Source: Planctomycetota bacterium
GTDB lineage: Bacteria > Planctomycetota > Brocadiia > Brocadiales > Bathyanammoxibiaceae
DNA: 64,000 nt
Direction: 5' to 3'
Assembly (NCBI GenBank): GCA_016209685.1
Contig: JACQVQ010000005.1
Span: 88,655-152,654 of the forward strand
Shown here: positions 42,575 through 51,971 of the stretch, piece by piece
Numbering within the stretch: the first letter of the stretch is position 1
Layout of the letters: each line of letters starts with the position of its first letter
Translations under genes and position numbers: made by a program
Notes under the pieces: generated by a model
Told to the model about the DNA's origin: nothing
Seen by the model: the letters and a program-made list of their open reading frames with translations, nothing else
Database searches by the model: none

Positions 42575-44014
42575 ATGGATGTAAGAAGGTATAAATTTCT
42601 GGTGGCGGGCGAGTGGAGGGAATCTGGCGAGTCCCTTGAGATAAAGAACCCTTACAATGGGGAAGTGGTGGGCATCACCTCCAGGCCGACTGAGGGAGAC
42701 GTTGAAGAAGCCGTTTATAGTGCTGAGGCTGTGGCAAGAGAGATGGCCTCTCTTCCCACCCACCGGCGGGCAGAAATCCTCTCCCGCATAAGAACCGGCA
42801 TTATAGACCGCAGGGGAGAGCTGGCCGAGACTATTACCCTGGAGGCAGGCAAGCCTATCTCAGATTCCAGGATAGAGGTAGAGAGGGCCGTCCTCCTCTT
42901 CCAACTTGCCATAGAGGAATGCAGGCGGATGGGTGGTGAGTTAATCCCCCTGGATTTACTGGAGGGGGCCAGGGGACGCCTGGCACTGATGAGGCGATTC
43001 CCCCTGGGGCCTGTCTTAGGGATTACCCCCTTCAATTTCCCATTGAACCTCGTCTGTCACAAACTGGCCCCTGCCCTGGCTGCGGGGAACCCGACAATAA
43101 TAAAACCCGCCTCTGCTACGCCGCTGACCGCACTTATCCTGGCAGAGATAGTCCAGGGGTCCGGGATACCATCCGGTGGACTCAGTGTCTTACCATGTTC
43201 AGGGGCACAGGCCGAGGGGATGGTTAGAGACGATAGACTCAGGTTACTCACCTTTACCGGGAGTGCGCAAGTCGGCTGGTACCTAAAGGGCATGGCTGGA
43301 AAGAAACGGGTGGTGCTGGAATTGGGTGGGAATGCGGGGGCCATAGTAGATGAGGGCACAGACCTGGGATATGCGGTACAGCGATGCACGTACGGGGGTT
43401 ATGTCTATAGCGGGCAGACCTGCATATCCCTCCAGAGGATATACGTCCATAAGGGTATTTACACCCAGTTCCTTTCTAAACTCATGGAGAGTGTCAAGGC
43501 CCTAAAGACGGGTGACCCGATGCAAGAGGAGACCAGAATCGGACCCCTCGTCTCTCAAGGGGCAGTGGAAAGGCTGGACGGTTGGGTAAAAGAGGCCTTA
43601 TCACTGGGGGCCTCGGCCCTTGTGGGCGGTAAGCCCGTCTCAGACAGATTCTTTGAGCCGACCATCCTGGTGGATGTCAGTCCTGAGATGACGGTCTGTT
43701 GTGAGGAGGTGTTTGGTCCCCTCGTGACCGTATCCCCCTTTGACTCCTTTGAGCAGGCCCTGGAGGAGGTCAACCGCAGTCGTTACGGCCTCCAGGCCGG
43801 GGTCTTTACCAGAGACCTCCGGAGGGCATTCCTCGCCTACAAGACATTAGAGGTGGGCAGTGTCATAATAAATGACGTACCAACCTTCAGGGCTGACCAC
43901 ATGCCCTATGGAGGAGTTAAAGACTCAGGACTTGGGCGCGAGGGGATAAAATATGCCATTGAGGAGATGACCGAGCCTAGACTACTGGTACTGAACCTAG
44001 GGACCAGGGACTAG
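42575..44014 (+). CDS. NAD(P)-dependent aldehyde dehydrogenase
   Basis: A 479-residue ALDH. The general-base Glu is in VVLELGGNAGAIV, the catalytic Cys in YVYSGQTCISLQRI, the cofactor loop in LTFTGSAQVGWYLK and the C-terminal VPTFRADHMPYGGVKDSGLGREG motif is complete. It is closest in style to the non-phosphorylating glyceraldehyde-3-phosphate or lactaldehyde dehydrogenase branch. The substrate cannot be fixed from sequence. Transcribed alone. Confidence 0.9.
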   Translation: MDVRRYKFLVAGEWRESGESLEIKNPYNGEVVGITSRPTEGDVEEAVYSAEAVAREMASLPTHRRAEILSRIRTGIIDRRGELAETITLEAGKPISDSRIEVERAVLLFQLAIEECRRMGGELIPLDLLEGARGRLALMRRFPLGPVLGITPFNFPLNLVCHKLAPALAAGNPTIIKPASATPLTALILAEIVQGSGIPSGGLSVLPCSGAQAEGMVRDDRLRLLTFTGSAQVGWYLKGMAGKKRVVLELGGNAGAIVDEGTDLGYAVQRCTYGGYVYSGQTCISLQRIYVHKGIYTQFLSKLMESVKALKTGDPMQEETRIGPLVSQGAVERLDGWVKEALSLGASALVGGKPVSDRFFEPTILVDVSPEMTVCCEEVFGPLVTVSPFDSFEQALEEVNRSRYGLQAGVFTRDLRRAFLAYKTLEVGSVIINDVPTFRADHMPYGGVKDSGLGREGIKYAIEEMTEPRLLVLNLGTRD

Positions 44015-44024
44015 GGAAAAATCA

Positions 44025-44083
44025 TTGTAAATTGGAAATTGGAAATTTTAAAATTTGCAATTTACAACTTACAATTTCCAATT
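44025..44083. repeat. AT-rich palindrome
   Basis: TTGTAAATTGGAAATTGG words face ACAATTTCCAATT; imperfect near the centre. Same family as 40477-40532. Confidence 0.85.
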
Positions 44084-44161
44084 CTTTTCCCTCCCCACTC
44101 CCTGCAGTTTTATAGCCAAGTCAGGCATTATCTAGTATAATTCTTATAGTAAGGGTTTAAC

Positions 44162-47125
44162 GTGCCGTGCCCTTACCTGGGAAACAAAGATATGCCTTTA
44201 TATAACCGCAACCTTCAGTCAGGATTCAGGATTCAGAATTCAGGATTTAGAATATTATTTATTTTGACTGTTGCATTCTGTATTCTGAATTCTATATTCT
44301 GTATTCCTTCTTCCTACGCCCAGGCCGCACCCTCCCTTGCAGAGCTAAAGAGGAATCTGGATATTCTATGGGTGCTGGCCGCCTCTGCTATGGTGTTCTT
44401 CATGCAGGTGGGTTTCACGGCCTTTCAGGCGGGCTCCGTGCAGGCCAAAAATGCCATATCCATAGCACTGAAGAATTTTACTGTAGTTATATTGTGTTCG
44501 GTATTTTACTTTCTTTGCGGTTTTGGATTAATGTTTGGAAAGTCGCTGGTGGGGTTGATAGGCACAAATTATTTCTTCTTTGATGGCGTCTCAGGGGTAT
44601 TTCTGGGCTATGCCTTTGCATTTTTTCAACTGGTCTTCGCCGCCGTAGCAGTTACCATCTTTACCGGGGCCATGGCGGAGAGGACCAGGCTGTCTGCCAT
44701 AATCTGGTCCAGTATACTGATAACGACGATTATCTATCCTATTTATGGGCATTGGGTTTGGGGTGGCTACTTCCACCATGAACAGGCGGGGTGGCTGGCC
44801 AGGCTGGGTTTTATTGACTTTGCCGGTTCTACTGTTGTGCATTCAGTCGGAGGCTGGTTTGCCCTGGCAGGGGCCATGATAGTGGGGCCCAGGATTGGTA
44901 AATACAATAAGGATGGCACGGCTAATAAGATGGGGGGACACAATATGCCCCTGGCAACCATAGGGACCTTTTTCCTCTGGTTCGGCTGGTTCGGTTTCAA
45001 TGGTGGTTCTGCCCTTAAAGTAGATGCCAGCGTGGGCCTGACTATTATGAACACCAACATTGCTGCAGGGGCAGGAGGAGTTACTTGCCTGCTTTTTGGA
45101 TGGTTAAAAAATCAAAGAAAATTTGATGTAGAAGCAACTTTATTAGGCACACTGGGGGGACTGGTAGCCATATGCGCTGGCTCCAGCAGGGTGGAACCCT
45201 GGGGGGCACTGGTTATTGGTATAGTGGCAGGGTGTCTTGTCTTACTGGGAAAGGACTTTATTGAAAAGGTTCTTAAGATAGATGACCCGGTAGGGGCCGT
45301 AACTGTGCACGGTATAGGCGGTGCCGTGGGTACCGTCGCCCTCGCCCTTATAGCACCCTTCCACACCCTCCACCACGATAGGCTTATGCAGGTAGGGATA
45401 CAGTTCCTTGGGGTCACGGTGGCCTTCGCCTGGAGTTTTGGCCTGGGGTTACTATTCTTCTGGGTTGGCAATAAGATAATGAGGCTCAGGGTAAGTCCTG
45501 AAGAGGAGGCCAAGGGGCTGAACATCGCAGAGTACGAGGACGTGACCTCCTGGTTGAACTTCGCCAGGATAAGTAAACTCCAGGACCTCACCGTGATGCT
45601 TGAAAAGAGGGTACAGGAGAGGACCCAGCAACTTGCCCTCGCCAAAAAATATACGGACGGCATCATCAAGGGCATGAGGGAATCACTGATAGTTACCGAT
45701 ACCCAATGGGATATTAGAGACGTCAACCCCACCCTGGAACTCCTCCTGGGTTACAAGAGGCCAGAACTGCTTGGTAAGCCCGTAAGCATCCTGGTAGACA
45801 GAGACGAAGGACTCTTTAAAGAACATACCCTGCAGAAACTCCTGGACGGGGAGGGTATCATCCATGACTACAGCACCAATTTCCTGACCAGAGATAAGCA
45901 ACCCGTCCCGGTCCTCTTTACGGGCTCCATACTAAAGGACGAGGCTGGACGGCCCGTAGGGATGGTAGGCATTGCCAGGGATATGCGGGAGACCGTCCAG
46001 CTTATCCAGACGCTCCAGAGGACTAATGCGGAGTTAGGTGCTTCTAACGAGAGATTCCAGACTGTCATGAGGAGTGTAAGGGTGCCCATCGCCACCATAG
46101 ATATGAAAAGAAACGTCCTTTCAGTAAATTCTGCCTTTGAGGGCCTGATGGGCTGGAGGCAGGAAGAGGTCTCGGGAAGGAACTTTGACGTCTTACTGGG
46201 ACTGGCAGTAGGGACTAAAGGGTTCACGATAGAGGGGGCAGTGGGGCCACTTCCAATGTCAGCCACGTGGATGGGTAAGGCGGTGATAATGAACCGTAAT
46301 GGCAGACAGATTGACGTCTCCTACACAGAGGCCCCCTTAAAGGACTTTAGTGGAAACCCTACGGGTATGGTATGTACCATGGAGGATATCTCCAGAGAGG
46401 CAGAGATAGACCGCATGAAGACGGAGTTTATCTCCACCGTCTCCCACGAACTCCGCACCCCGCTTACCTCCATAAAGGGGTACGTGGACCTTATGCTGGA
46501 GGGGGATACCGGGCCAGTAAACGAGACCCAGAAAGAATTCCTACAGATAGTGGCCCAGAGTAGTAACAGGCTGACCCAGCTTATTAACGACCTGCTGGAC
46601 GTGGAGAGGATAGAATCAGAGAAGGTCTTCTTCAAGAAAGAACCCGTGAATGTCGTGCTGGTAATCCACCAGGTCCTTCGTACCTTCCAGAAGGAGATGG
46701 AAAAGAAGGGGATACACCTGAAGACTGGGTTTGAGAGGGAGGACCTCGTGGCCGAGGGAGATAGAGGGCGTATAGAGCAGGTATTGGCTAACCTGATAAG
46801 CAATGCCATTAAGTACAACAGGCCCACAGGTTGCATAGGGGTATGGGTAAGGCAAGAAAATCACCTCGTACGGATAGACGTAGAAGATAGCGGCATCGGT
46901 ATCAGTGAGGAAGACCAGCGGAGACTATTTCAGAAATTCTTTAGGGCAGACACCTCCGTTTGGGGTACCGGGCTCGGCCTGGCTATCGTAAAATCTATCG
47001 TGGAAAAATTGGGCGGGGAGATAAGCGTTAAAAGCAAATTAGGGGAAGGCACTACGTTTACCATCCGCCTCCCCCTTTGTGGAAGAGATACCCTGGTTTC
47101 AAAAGGAGTAATCAATAACCAATGA
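44162..47125 (+). CDS. Ammonium transporter fused to PAS-PAS histidine kinase (Amt sensor kinase)
   Basis: A 987-residue fusion. Residues 1-55 are N-terminal and include a signal-like segment. About 58-430 form an Amt channel domain, with FFMQVGFTAFQAGSVQAKN, FAAVAVTIFTGAMAERTRL, the FIDFAGSTVVHSVGG His and the VHGIGGAVGT His (the twin-His pair). A linker and coiled coil reach about 480, two PAS domains cover about 485-605 and 615-745, and HisKA has SHELRTP (His762). The HATPase domain has NLISNAIKYNRP, DSGIGI and GTGLGLAIVKS. A protein of this type from Kuenenia (Ks-Amt5) signals ammonium by autophosphorylation. GTG at 44162 has TAAGGG upstream; ATG 44192 is an alternative. Two response regulators follow directly. 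Confidence 0.93.
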   Translation: MPCPYLGNKDMPLYNRNLQSGFRIQNSGFRILFILTVAFCILNSIFCIPSSYAQAAPSLAELKRNLDILWVLAASAMVFFMQVGFTAFQAGSVQAKNAISIALKNFTVVILCSVFYFLCGFGLMFGKSLVGLIGTNYFFFDGVSGVFLGYAFAFFQLVFAAVAVTIFTGAMAERTRLSAIIWSSILITTIIYPIYGHWVWGGYFHHEQAGWLARLGFIDFAGSTVVHSVGGWFALAGAMIVGPRIGKYNKDGTANKMGGHNMPLATIGTFFLWFGWFGFNGGSALKVDASVGLTIMNTNIAAGAGGVTCLLFGWLKNQRKFDVEATLLGTLGGLVAICAGSSRVEPWGALVIGIVAGCLVLLGKDFIEKVLKIDDPVGAVTVHGIGGAVGTVALALIAPFHTLHHDRLMQVGIQFLGVTVAFAWSFGLGLLFFWVGNKIMRLRVSPEEEAKGLNIAEYEDVTSWLNFARISKLQDLTVMLEKRVQERTQQLALAKKYTDGIIKGMRESLIVTDTQWDIRDVNPTLELLLGYKRPELLGKPVSILVDRDEGLFKEHTLQKLLDGEGIIHDYSTNFLTRDKQPVPVLFTGSILKDEAGRPVGMVGIARDMRETVQLIQTLQRTNAELGASNERFQTVMRSVRVPIATIDMKRNVLSVNSAFEGLMGWRQEEVSGRNFDVLLGLAVGTKGFTIEGAVGPLPMSATWMGKAVIMNRNGRQIDVSYTEAPLKDFSGNPTGMVCTMEDISREAEIDRMKTEFISTVSHELRTPLTSIKGYVDLMLEGDTGPVNETQKEFLQIVAQSSNRLTQLINDLLDVERIESEKVFFKKEPVNVVLVIHQVLRTFQKEMEKKGIHLKTGFEREDLVAEGDRGRIEQVLANLISNAIKYNRPTGCIGVWVRQENHLVRIDVEDSGIGISEEDQRRLFQKFFRADTSVWGTGLGLAIVKSIVEKLGGEISVKSKLGEGTTFTIRLPLCGRDTLVSKGVINNQ
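44217..44310. repeat. ATTCAGAAT/ATTCTGAAT repeat forming the Amt-kinase N-terminus
   Basis: GGATTCAGGATTCAG words face CTGTATTCTGAATTC words. The segment is open in the Amt-kinase frame and encodes about residues 20-48, including its signal-like hydrophobic stretch. Confidence 0.85.
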
Positions 47126-47505
47126 CTGAGGTCAAAAAGATAACGCAGGTGCTCCTGGTAGAGGATGACCCCTCAGTGGCCAGGCTCGTGCAGTTCAAGC
47201 TGGAAAAGAACGGCTTCCTGGTTACCATAAAGGATAGGGGTAATGAGGCCATCTTGTGGCTATCCAGCAACAGACCCTCTCTAATCCTCCTGGACCTCAT
47301 GCTCCCGGATATAAGCGGTTACCAGGTGCTGGAGCACGTGAAGGGCAACCCTACCCTGAAAGACATACCAGTAATAGTCCTGAGTTCCAGGGGACAGAAG
47401 GACGAGATAGACAAATGTCTTGCCCTGGGTGCCAGGGAACATATACTTAAACCCTTTAACCCTACGGAATTGTTGGACAAGATAATCTCTATTCTAGGAG
47501 AGTAG
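47122..47505 (+). CDS. Single-domain response regulator
   Basis: A 127-residue CheY-like receiver with acidic pair VEDDPS, phospho-acceptor Asp in LILLDLML, Ser in VIVLSSRG and Lys in HILKPF. The start overlaps the kinase stop by 4 bases (ATGA). It is probably the first phosphate acceptor of the Amt kinase. It has no output domain, so it must pass the signal by interaction or a relay. Its stop codon is supplied by a palindromic repeat. Confidence 0.93.
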   Translation: MTEVKKITQVLLVEDDPSVARLVQFKLEKNGFLVTIKDRGNEAILWLSSNRPSLILLDLMLPDISGYQVLEHVKGNPTLKDIPVIVLSSRGQKDEIDKCLALGAREHILKPFNPTELLDKIISILGE

Positions 47506-47529
47506 GGGCGACCGGACGGTCGCCCCTGC
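47502..47529. repeat. GTAGGGGC-type palindrome at the end of the response regulator gene
   Basis: Arms GTAGGGGCGACC and GGTCGCCCCTGC with one end mismatch and a 4-base centre. Its TAG is the stop of the preceding gene. Confidence 0.9.
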
Positions 47530-47541
47530 AACAAAAAAACC

Positions 47542-48669
47542 ATGCCTAAACGTATCCTCATTGTTGACGATGACCCCTCCATCCTGAACCTCCTTGAGAA
47601 CTGTCTGTGTAAGAAGTACCTTGTAAGCCTGGCCAGAGACGGGGAGGAGGCCCTCAAAAAGGCCCTGGAGACCTGGCCAGACCTGGTCATCACCGATGTG
47701 ATGATGCCAAAGAAGAACGGCTTTGAGTTATGCAACGAACTCAGGTTCCATTCTCAGCTATGCGATGTACCCATAATAATGCTTACGGCCCTGGGCAGGG
47801 ACGAAGACAAGCTCCAGGGCTTCCGCATGGGGGCTGATGACTTCGTAGTGAAACCCTTCTCCCCAGCCGACCTGAAGGAGCGCGTAGACCGTCTCCTGGA
47901 GAGGACCACCAGGGCCAGGGAGGCAAAGCTCCCACCCGGGGCGGCCTTGCCGCCGTGGGAGGCCCCAGTGGAGATACCCAAAGGGCGTATATCTACGGGG
48001 GTAAAAAAGGTGGACACCCTCCTTGGGGGAGGTCTGCCCATAAGTTCAAACATCCTAATCATCGGACCTATGGGTACGGGCAAGTCCTCCTTCTGCAGGA
48101 ACTTTATTGTGGAAGGGCTAAGGAGCTACGAACCTTCCCTTTTTGTGGTAGTGGATGACAACCCTGCCCTTGTAAAAGAAAAGATGAACAACCTCCTGGC
48201 AAGGCCGCCTCTAGACTTTTATGAGACCAACAAGCTACTGGCCCTGGTAGATGCCAGTTCCTGGGCCTCGGGATTAGAAAGGATACCTGGCGGGCAGACG
48301 CTTGATAGTTTTCAGGAGATTAATCACCTGGCCAGGGCCATTGCCGATGCGGGGCTGGAACTTGGACAGAACCCCATTGCCAAGCGGGGGGGAAGGAGGG
48401 TAATTGACTCCATCTCTTCCCTGTTTGCCCATTTTGAACTGGCCGTCATCCAGGGCTTCCTCTCCAACCTCATCAGGGCCTCTACTACCCATGGAGGCGT
48501 CACCACCGTACTCACCCTGGAAGAAGGCATAGTGGAAGAAAAACTCATCAACAACGTGGAGTACTTCTTTGATGGCGTCTTTGAGACCAGGAAGGAGGGC
48601 GGCAACCTGTTTCTAAGGGTAGCCAGCATGAAGTGGTTCCAGGTATCGGACCAGTGGATTAGACTTTAG
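47542..48669 (+). CDS. Response regulator with RecA/KaiC-like ATPase output
   Basis: A 375-residue protein. Residues 1-120 are a receiver domain (IVDDDPS, Asp in DLVITDVMMPKK, Lys in FVVKPF). Residues about 150-370 are a RecA-superfamily domain of the KaiC/RadA kind, beginning GRISTGVKKVDTLLGGGLP with Walker A GPMGTGKSS near residue 174 and Walker-B-like LFVVVDDNP. KaiC-like domains signal through ATP-driven conformations and not by DNA binding. A receiver joined to such a domain is uncommon. It is likely the second output of the Amt kinase cluster. Confidence 0.85.
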   Translation: MPKRILIVDDDPSILNLLENCLCKKYLVSLARDGEEALKKALETWPDLVITDVMMPKKNGFELCNELRFHSQLCDVPIIMLTALGRDEDKLQGFRMGADDFVVKPFSPADLKERVDRLLERTTRAREAKLPPGAALPPWEAPVEIPKGRISTGVKKVDTLLGGGLPISSNILIIGPMGTGKSSFCRNFIVEGLRSYEPSLFVVVDDNPALVKEKMNNLLARPPLDFYETNKLLALVDASSWASGLERIPGGQTLDSFQEINHLARAIADAGLELGQNPIAKRGGRRVIDSISSLFAHFELAVIQGFLSNLIRASTTHGGVTTVLTLEEGIVEEKLINNVEYFFDGVFETRKEGGNLFLRVASMKWFQVSDQWIRL

Positions 48670-48705
48670 GTGCAGGGACGACCCGCCTAAGGCTGACAGT
48701 CACCC

Positions 48706-49161
48706 CTACCCTGGTACTAAGGCCGGAGGCAGGGTGTGTTCTTGTATCTTTCTTACGCGTTTACACAGGTCGGCCAGGGTGGTCTCGTCCAGTACCCTGG
48801 CTATGGCGTTGCGGACGTCCTCCATGACACTCTTGATGGCGCATGTGGTCTCCTCCGAACACCGCTCATACTCTACAAGGCTGACACAGCTCATGGGTGC
48901 CAGTGTGCCATCCAGCGCCCTGACGACCTCCCCCATGGTAATCTTTTCTGGCGGCCTTGCCAGGGCGTAACCCCCCTTTAGCCCCATCTTACTGTAGAGG
49001 ATACCTGCCTTTCTCAGCGTGAGCAGTATATTCTCAAGGAACTTGGTAGGTAGTTTCTCCCTGGCGGAGATTTCCTTTATCTGCGCCGAATCATTGGGGT
49101 GGTTAAGGGCCAGATAGATGAGGGCCCTTAAGGCATAGTCACTCTTTTTAGAAAGCTTCAT
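48706..49161 (-). CDS. Rrf2-family transcriptional regulator
   Basis: A 151-residue winged-helix regulator starting MKLSKKSDYALRALIYLA. It has the expected helix-turn-helix (QIKEISAREKLPTKFLENIL) and wing (GGYALARPPEKITMGEVVRALDG). Three Cys in CVSLVEYERCSEETTC match the spacing of [2Fe-2S]-binding members (IscR, NsrR, RsrR). It may sense iron-sulfur status, NO or redox state; in an anammox-like host an NO sensor is attractive but unproven. It converges with the regulator gene. Confidence 0.85.
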   Translation of the reverse strand: MKLSKKSDYALRALIYLALNHPNDSAQIKEISAREKLPTKFLENILLTLRKAGILYSKMGLKGGYALARPPEKITMGEVVRALDGTLAPMSCVSLVEYERCSEETTCAIKSVMEDVRNAIARVLDETTLADLCKRVRKIQEHTLPPALVPG

Positions 49162-49574
49162 ACAGTCCCATTAAAAGTCTATAGAACTTACATAAATTAT
49201 AGCCGTAACGTGCCTGTTGTCAACAATTTTAGTTTGCCCTCCAGTATTACTCATATACATCTGTTATACCTCTGTAAGGGGGGGGAGTTCCCCCCTTACC
49301 ACCCCCAAACTAAAGCTGTTATTAAACCTGTTCCAGTACTTGTCACCCTGAGCGAAGCGAAGGGTCTCTATGTTTGCTCTATCTCGCAGAGGTCTTGACT
49401 GTTAGAATGTAAGCAATATACTCAACCTAGTCAGGAACCCTTAAATGAGGCCCCTGGAAAGTTTAAAATTCTGGAGTCCATTGACCGTGTCAATGGTATA
49501 TTTCCCAGCGACATGGTCGCTGGACTCCATAAATAGAAAGTTTTGCAGAGGTCTTAAAATTTGAGCCAAGGTCC
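49162..49574. other. Intergenic region with inverted-repeat element fragments
   Basis: Bases 49338-49398 hold a fragment of the AGACCTCTG element (CACCCTGAGCGAAGCGAAGGGTCT then CGCAGAGGTCTT, broken here by other bases). A second GCAGAGGTCTT end lies near 49547. Bases 49479-49527 contain a dyad TCCATTGACCGTGTCAATGG and GCGACATGGTCGC. No gene is seen. AAGG precedes the GTG start of the next gene. Confidence 0.65.
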
Positions 49575-51872
49575 GTGAACGAAACCATAAAGATATTTAT
49601 AAGCTCCAGGCAAAACGAATTAGAAAATGAAAGAACCTGGGCCAAAGAAGCAGTGGAAGAAACTGGCAGAGACCTGGATAAATGCTTTTTACCTATCCTT
49701 GTGGAAGAAAAGCCCACCCCTCCTAGTACCACTACCAACACCCAATGCCATGAGGATTTGAAGGAATCCAAGGCCGTTATATACATCTACTACAAGACCA
49801 TCTCTGAGATAGTAAAAAACGAATTCCGCTGGGCTAATGAGCGGGGGATACCCATCTTCATCTTCAAGAAAGAGCCACAAGGGAAGGATAGAGCCGATGG
49901 TGAACTAAAAGGCTTTGTAAAGAATGAGATCAGACCACCCTCAAGAGAACCTGAAGGGCCTTATGGGATATATGTACATAAAACCTTCGATGGAAGAGAT
50001 ATAAAAGATGAAATAAGAGCCTCACTCAAGAAATACTATCCTACATGGTTTAACTTTATGCCAATCCCTGAAGAGTATCTTCCCTCTAAAGTCTGGCCTG
50101 GCAAGCTGGAAATAATAAGAAAAGTTTATGTAAAGCCCCGTTGCTATTCTATGGCCGAGGAAATATTAAAAAGTAAGCGACTATTAATAATCACTGGCCC
50201 AGCCCACATAGGAAAGACTTCTATGGGGTTCCATCTGGCAGACTCTTTTCAGAAAAATAATATTTGCCTGCGTTTTCTTGTCTTTCCTGAGAGAGGAGAA
50301 CTCTATGAGATAGCAAACCACCCCGATAGCATCATTCTCCTTGATGACCCGTTCGGGGGCTCTACATACCATCATAGCCCCATTGGAGACAGGCCTGATA
50401 TAATTTTAGGGTTAGCGCATAAGAACCACATCATAATAACTTCTAGGAGGGAGGTTCTCGAAGAGGCAGTTAAATACACCAAGCTCCAAGAGAAAAAAGT
50501 AGAAGACTACATGATTGAGATGACAGAGGGTGATTATGGCGATGAAGATTTTAAGGTAATACTTAAAAGACATCTCAAATACTACAAGGCAGGCCCAGAT
50601 ATAAGAGCATTGGCCAATAGCCACACATGGGAAATCCTGCAGGAACTGAGATTCCCCCACAATTATGAGCGACTCACAAAAGAAGAATTAAGAAAAGTAA
50701 TAGAAGGAAAAAAAGATTTCCAACAGGCCCTCAAGGATGCAAAGGAGATAGAAAAAGCCGTAGGTAACTGGTTTGAGGCATGGCTCAGGAAGGATAAAGA
50801 GGTGTTTTATTTCCTCCTAATCCTGGCCGTGTATGGCAAAACTGAAGAAGAAGACTTCAAACGAATTTATAAAAAATGTATAAAAAAACTTAACCACGAA
50901 AGGGAACTGAGTTTGCCTCTCCCGGGAAATCTTGTACGATTAAGGAAAGACACTGCCTCCTACGTCTCCCAATCTGGTTTCCTACGGCTAGAACACCCAA
51001 GTTATAGGAATGGAATAATTAGCGTAATGATAAAGTTATATCTAGATGATACTATATCCGTTCTAAGCGAAATGGTCGGGAACAAAAGTGCCAATGTGCG
51101 CTCTCGTACTATTAACACTCTAGTAATGATGGGAGAGTTGTGCCCTAAAAGAGCCCTACCTATTCTGGAAAGGCTGACCAAGGATAAAGTCCGCGATGTG
51201 AGTCTTAGTGCCATAGATGCCTTGGGAAAGATAGGAAAGAAACATTCCGGTGAGGTCTTCCCAATACTAGAGAAAATTGTTACTGATAGAGGTAAAGACC
51301 CAAACGCCCGTTTTCTTGCCGCTTGCATGCTGGCGGAAGTAGGGAATGAGGAACCCAGTAAAGTCATTCAAGTCCTTGGAAAATTAGCCAAAGAGAAAGA
51401 TGAAAATATTCGCTGGTGTGCTGCGTGGGCCTTACAAGTGACAGGAGAGGAACATCTTAAAGAGAGTTTGCCTATACTTGAAAAGCTAACCTGGGATAAA
51501 GATCCAGGTGTTCGCTCTTGTGTTGCAGAAGCCCTGGAAATAGCAGGGGAAAGACAACCCAGCAAAGTCCTACCTGTCCTGGAGAAGCTAGCCAAAGACA
51601 AAGAACCCATTGTGCGATACCATACTAGAATGACCCTTGAAGAGGTGGGAGAGGTACATCCCAAGAAGGTTCTACATATCCTAGAAAAATTATTTAGGGA
51701 TACAGACTCTGGTGTTCGCTCTAATGCTGCAGAAGCTTTGGAAAAGATTGGAAGGGTACATCGTAGCAAAGTACTACCTATTCTTAAGAGGCTAGCCAAT
51801 AGCGAAGACCCAAGTGTGCATCTTTCTGCCAGGGAGGTACTTAGAGAGCTAGGGTCGAACAAGAATAAATAA
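49575..51872 (+). CDS. DUF4062 - STAND NTPase - HEAT-repeat protein, possible defence protein
   Basis: A 765-residue protein in three parts. Residues 1-170 resemble DUF4062 (KIFISSRQNELENERTWAKEAVEE). Residues about 195-430 are a STAND-type P-loop NTPase with Walker A GPAHIGKTS near 206, Walker B SIILLDDPFG near 252 and an IIITSRR sensor-1 motif. Residues about 488-765 form at least seven HEAT repeats of roughly 37 residues (VRSRTINTLVMMGELCPKRA, VLPILEKLAKDKEP and similar). Effector-STAND-repeat architecture is that of bacterial Avs-like antiphage sensors, in which the repeats recognise a target. The GTG start has AAGG upstream. hicBA lies beyond it. Confidence 0.75.
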   Translation: MNETIKIFISSRQNELENERTWAKEAVEETGRDLDKCFLPILVEEKPTPPSTTTNTQCHEDLKESKAVIYIYYKTISEIVKNEFRWANERGIPIFIFKKEPQGKDRADGELKGFVKNEIRPPSREPEGPYGIYVHKTFDGRDIKDEIRASLKKYYPTWFNFMPIPEEYLPSKVWPGKLEIIRKVYVKPRCYSMAEEILKSKRLLIITGPAHIGKTSMGFHLADSFQKNNICLRFLVFPERGELYEIANHPDSIILLDDPFGGSTYHHSPIGDRPDIILGLAHKNHIIITSRREVLEEAVKYTKLQEKKVEDYMIEMTEGDYGDEDFKVILKRHLKYYKAGPDIRALANSHTWEILQELRFPHNYERLTKEELRKVIEGKKDFQQALKDAKEIEKAVGNWFEAWLRKDKEVFYFLLILAVYGKTEEEDFKRIYKKCIKKLNHERELSLPLPGNLVRLRKDTASYVSQSGFLRLEHPSYRNGIISVMIKLYLDDTISVLSEMVGNKSANVRSRTINTLVMMGELCPKRALPILERLTKDKVRDVSLSAIDALGKIGKKHSGEVFPILEKIVTDRGKDPNARFLAACMLAEVGNEEPSKVIQVLGKLAKEKDENIRWCAAWALQVTGEEHLKESLPILEKLTWDKDPGVRSCVAEALEIAGERQPSKVLPVLEKLAKDKEPIVRYHTRMTLEEVGEVHPKKVLHILEKLFRDTDSGVRSNAAEALEKIGRVHRSKVLPILKRLANSEDPSVHLSAREVLRELGSNKNK

Positions 51873-51971
51873 TTTCGTGCAAGAACCGACGAGAGAATGA
51901 CGTAGCGTTTAGGTCAAGGCCATGCCTTGACAGAAGATTGCAGGTTAGGGTGTGCCCCTGACCTACCCTCC

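Noticed and set aside
45112-45732. 206-residue open frame on the minus strand
   Set aside because: Antisense to the Amt-kinase gene, whose domains are clear on the other strand.
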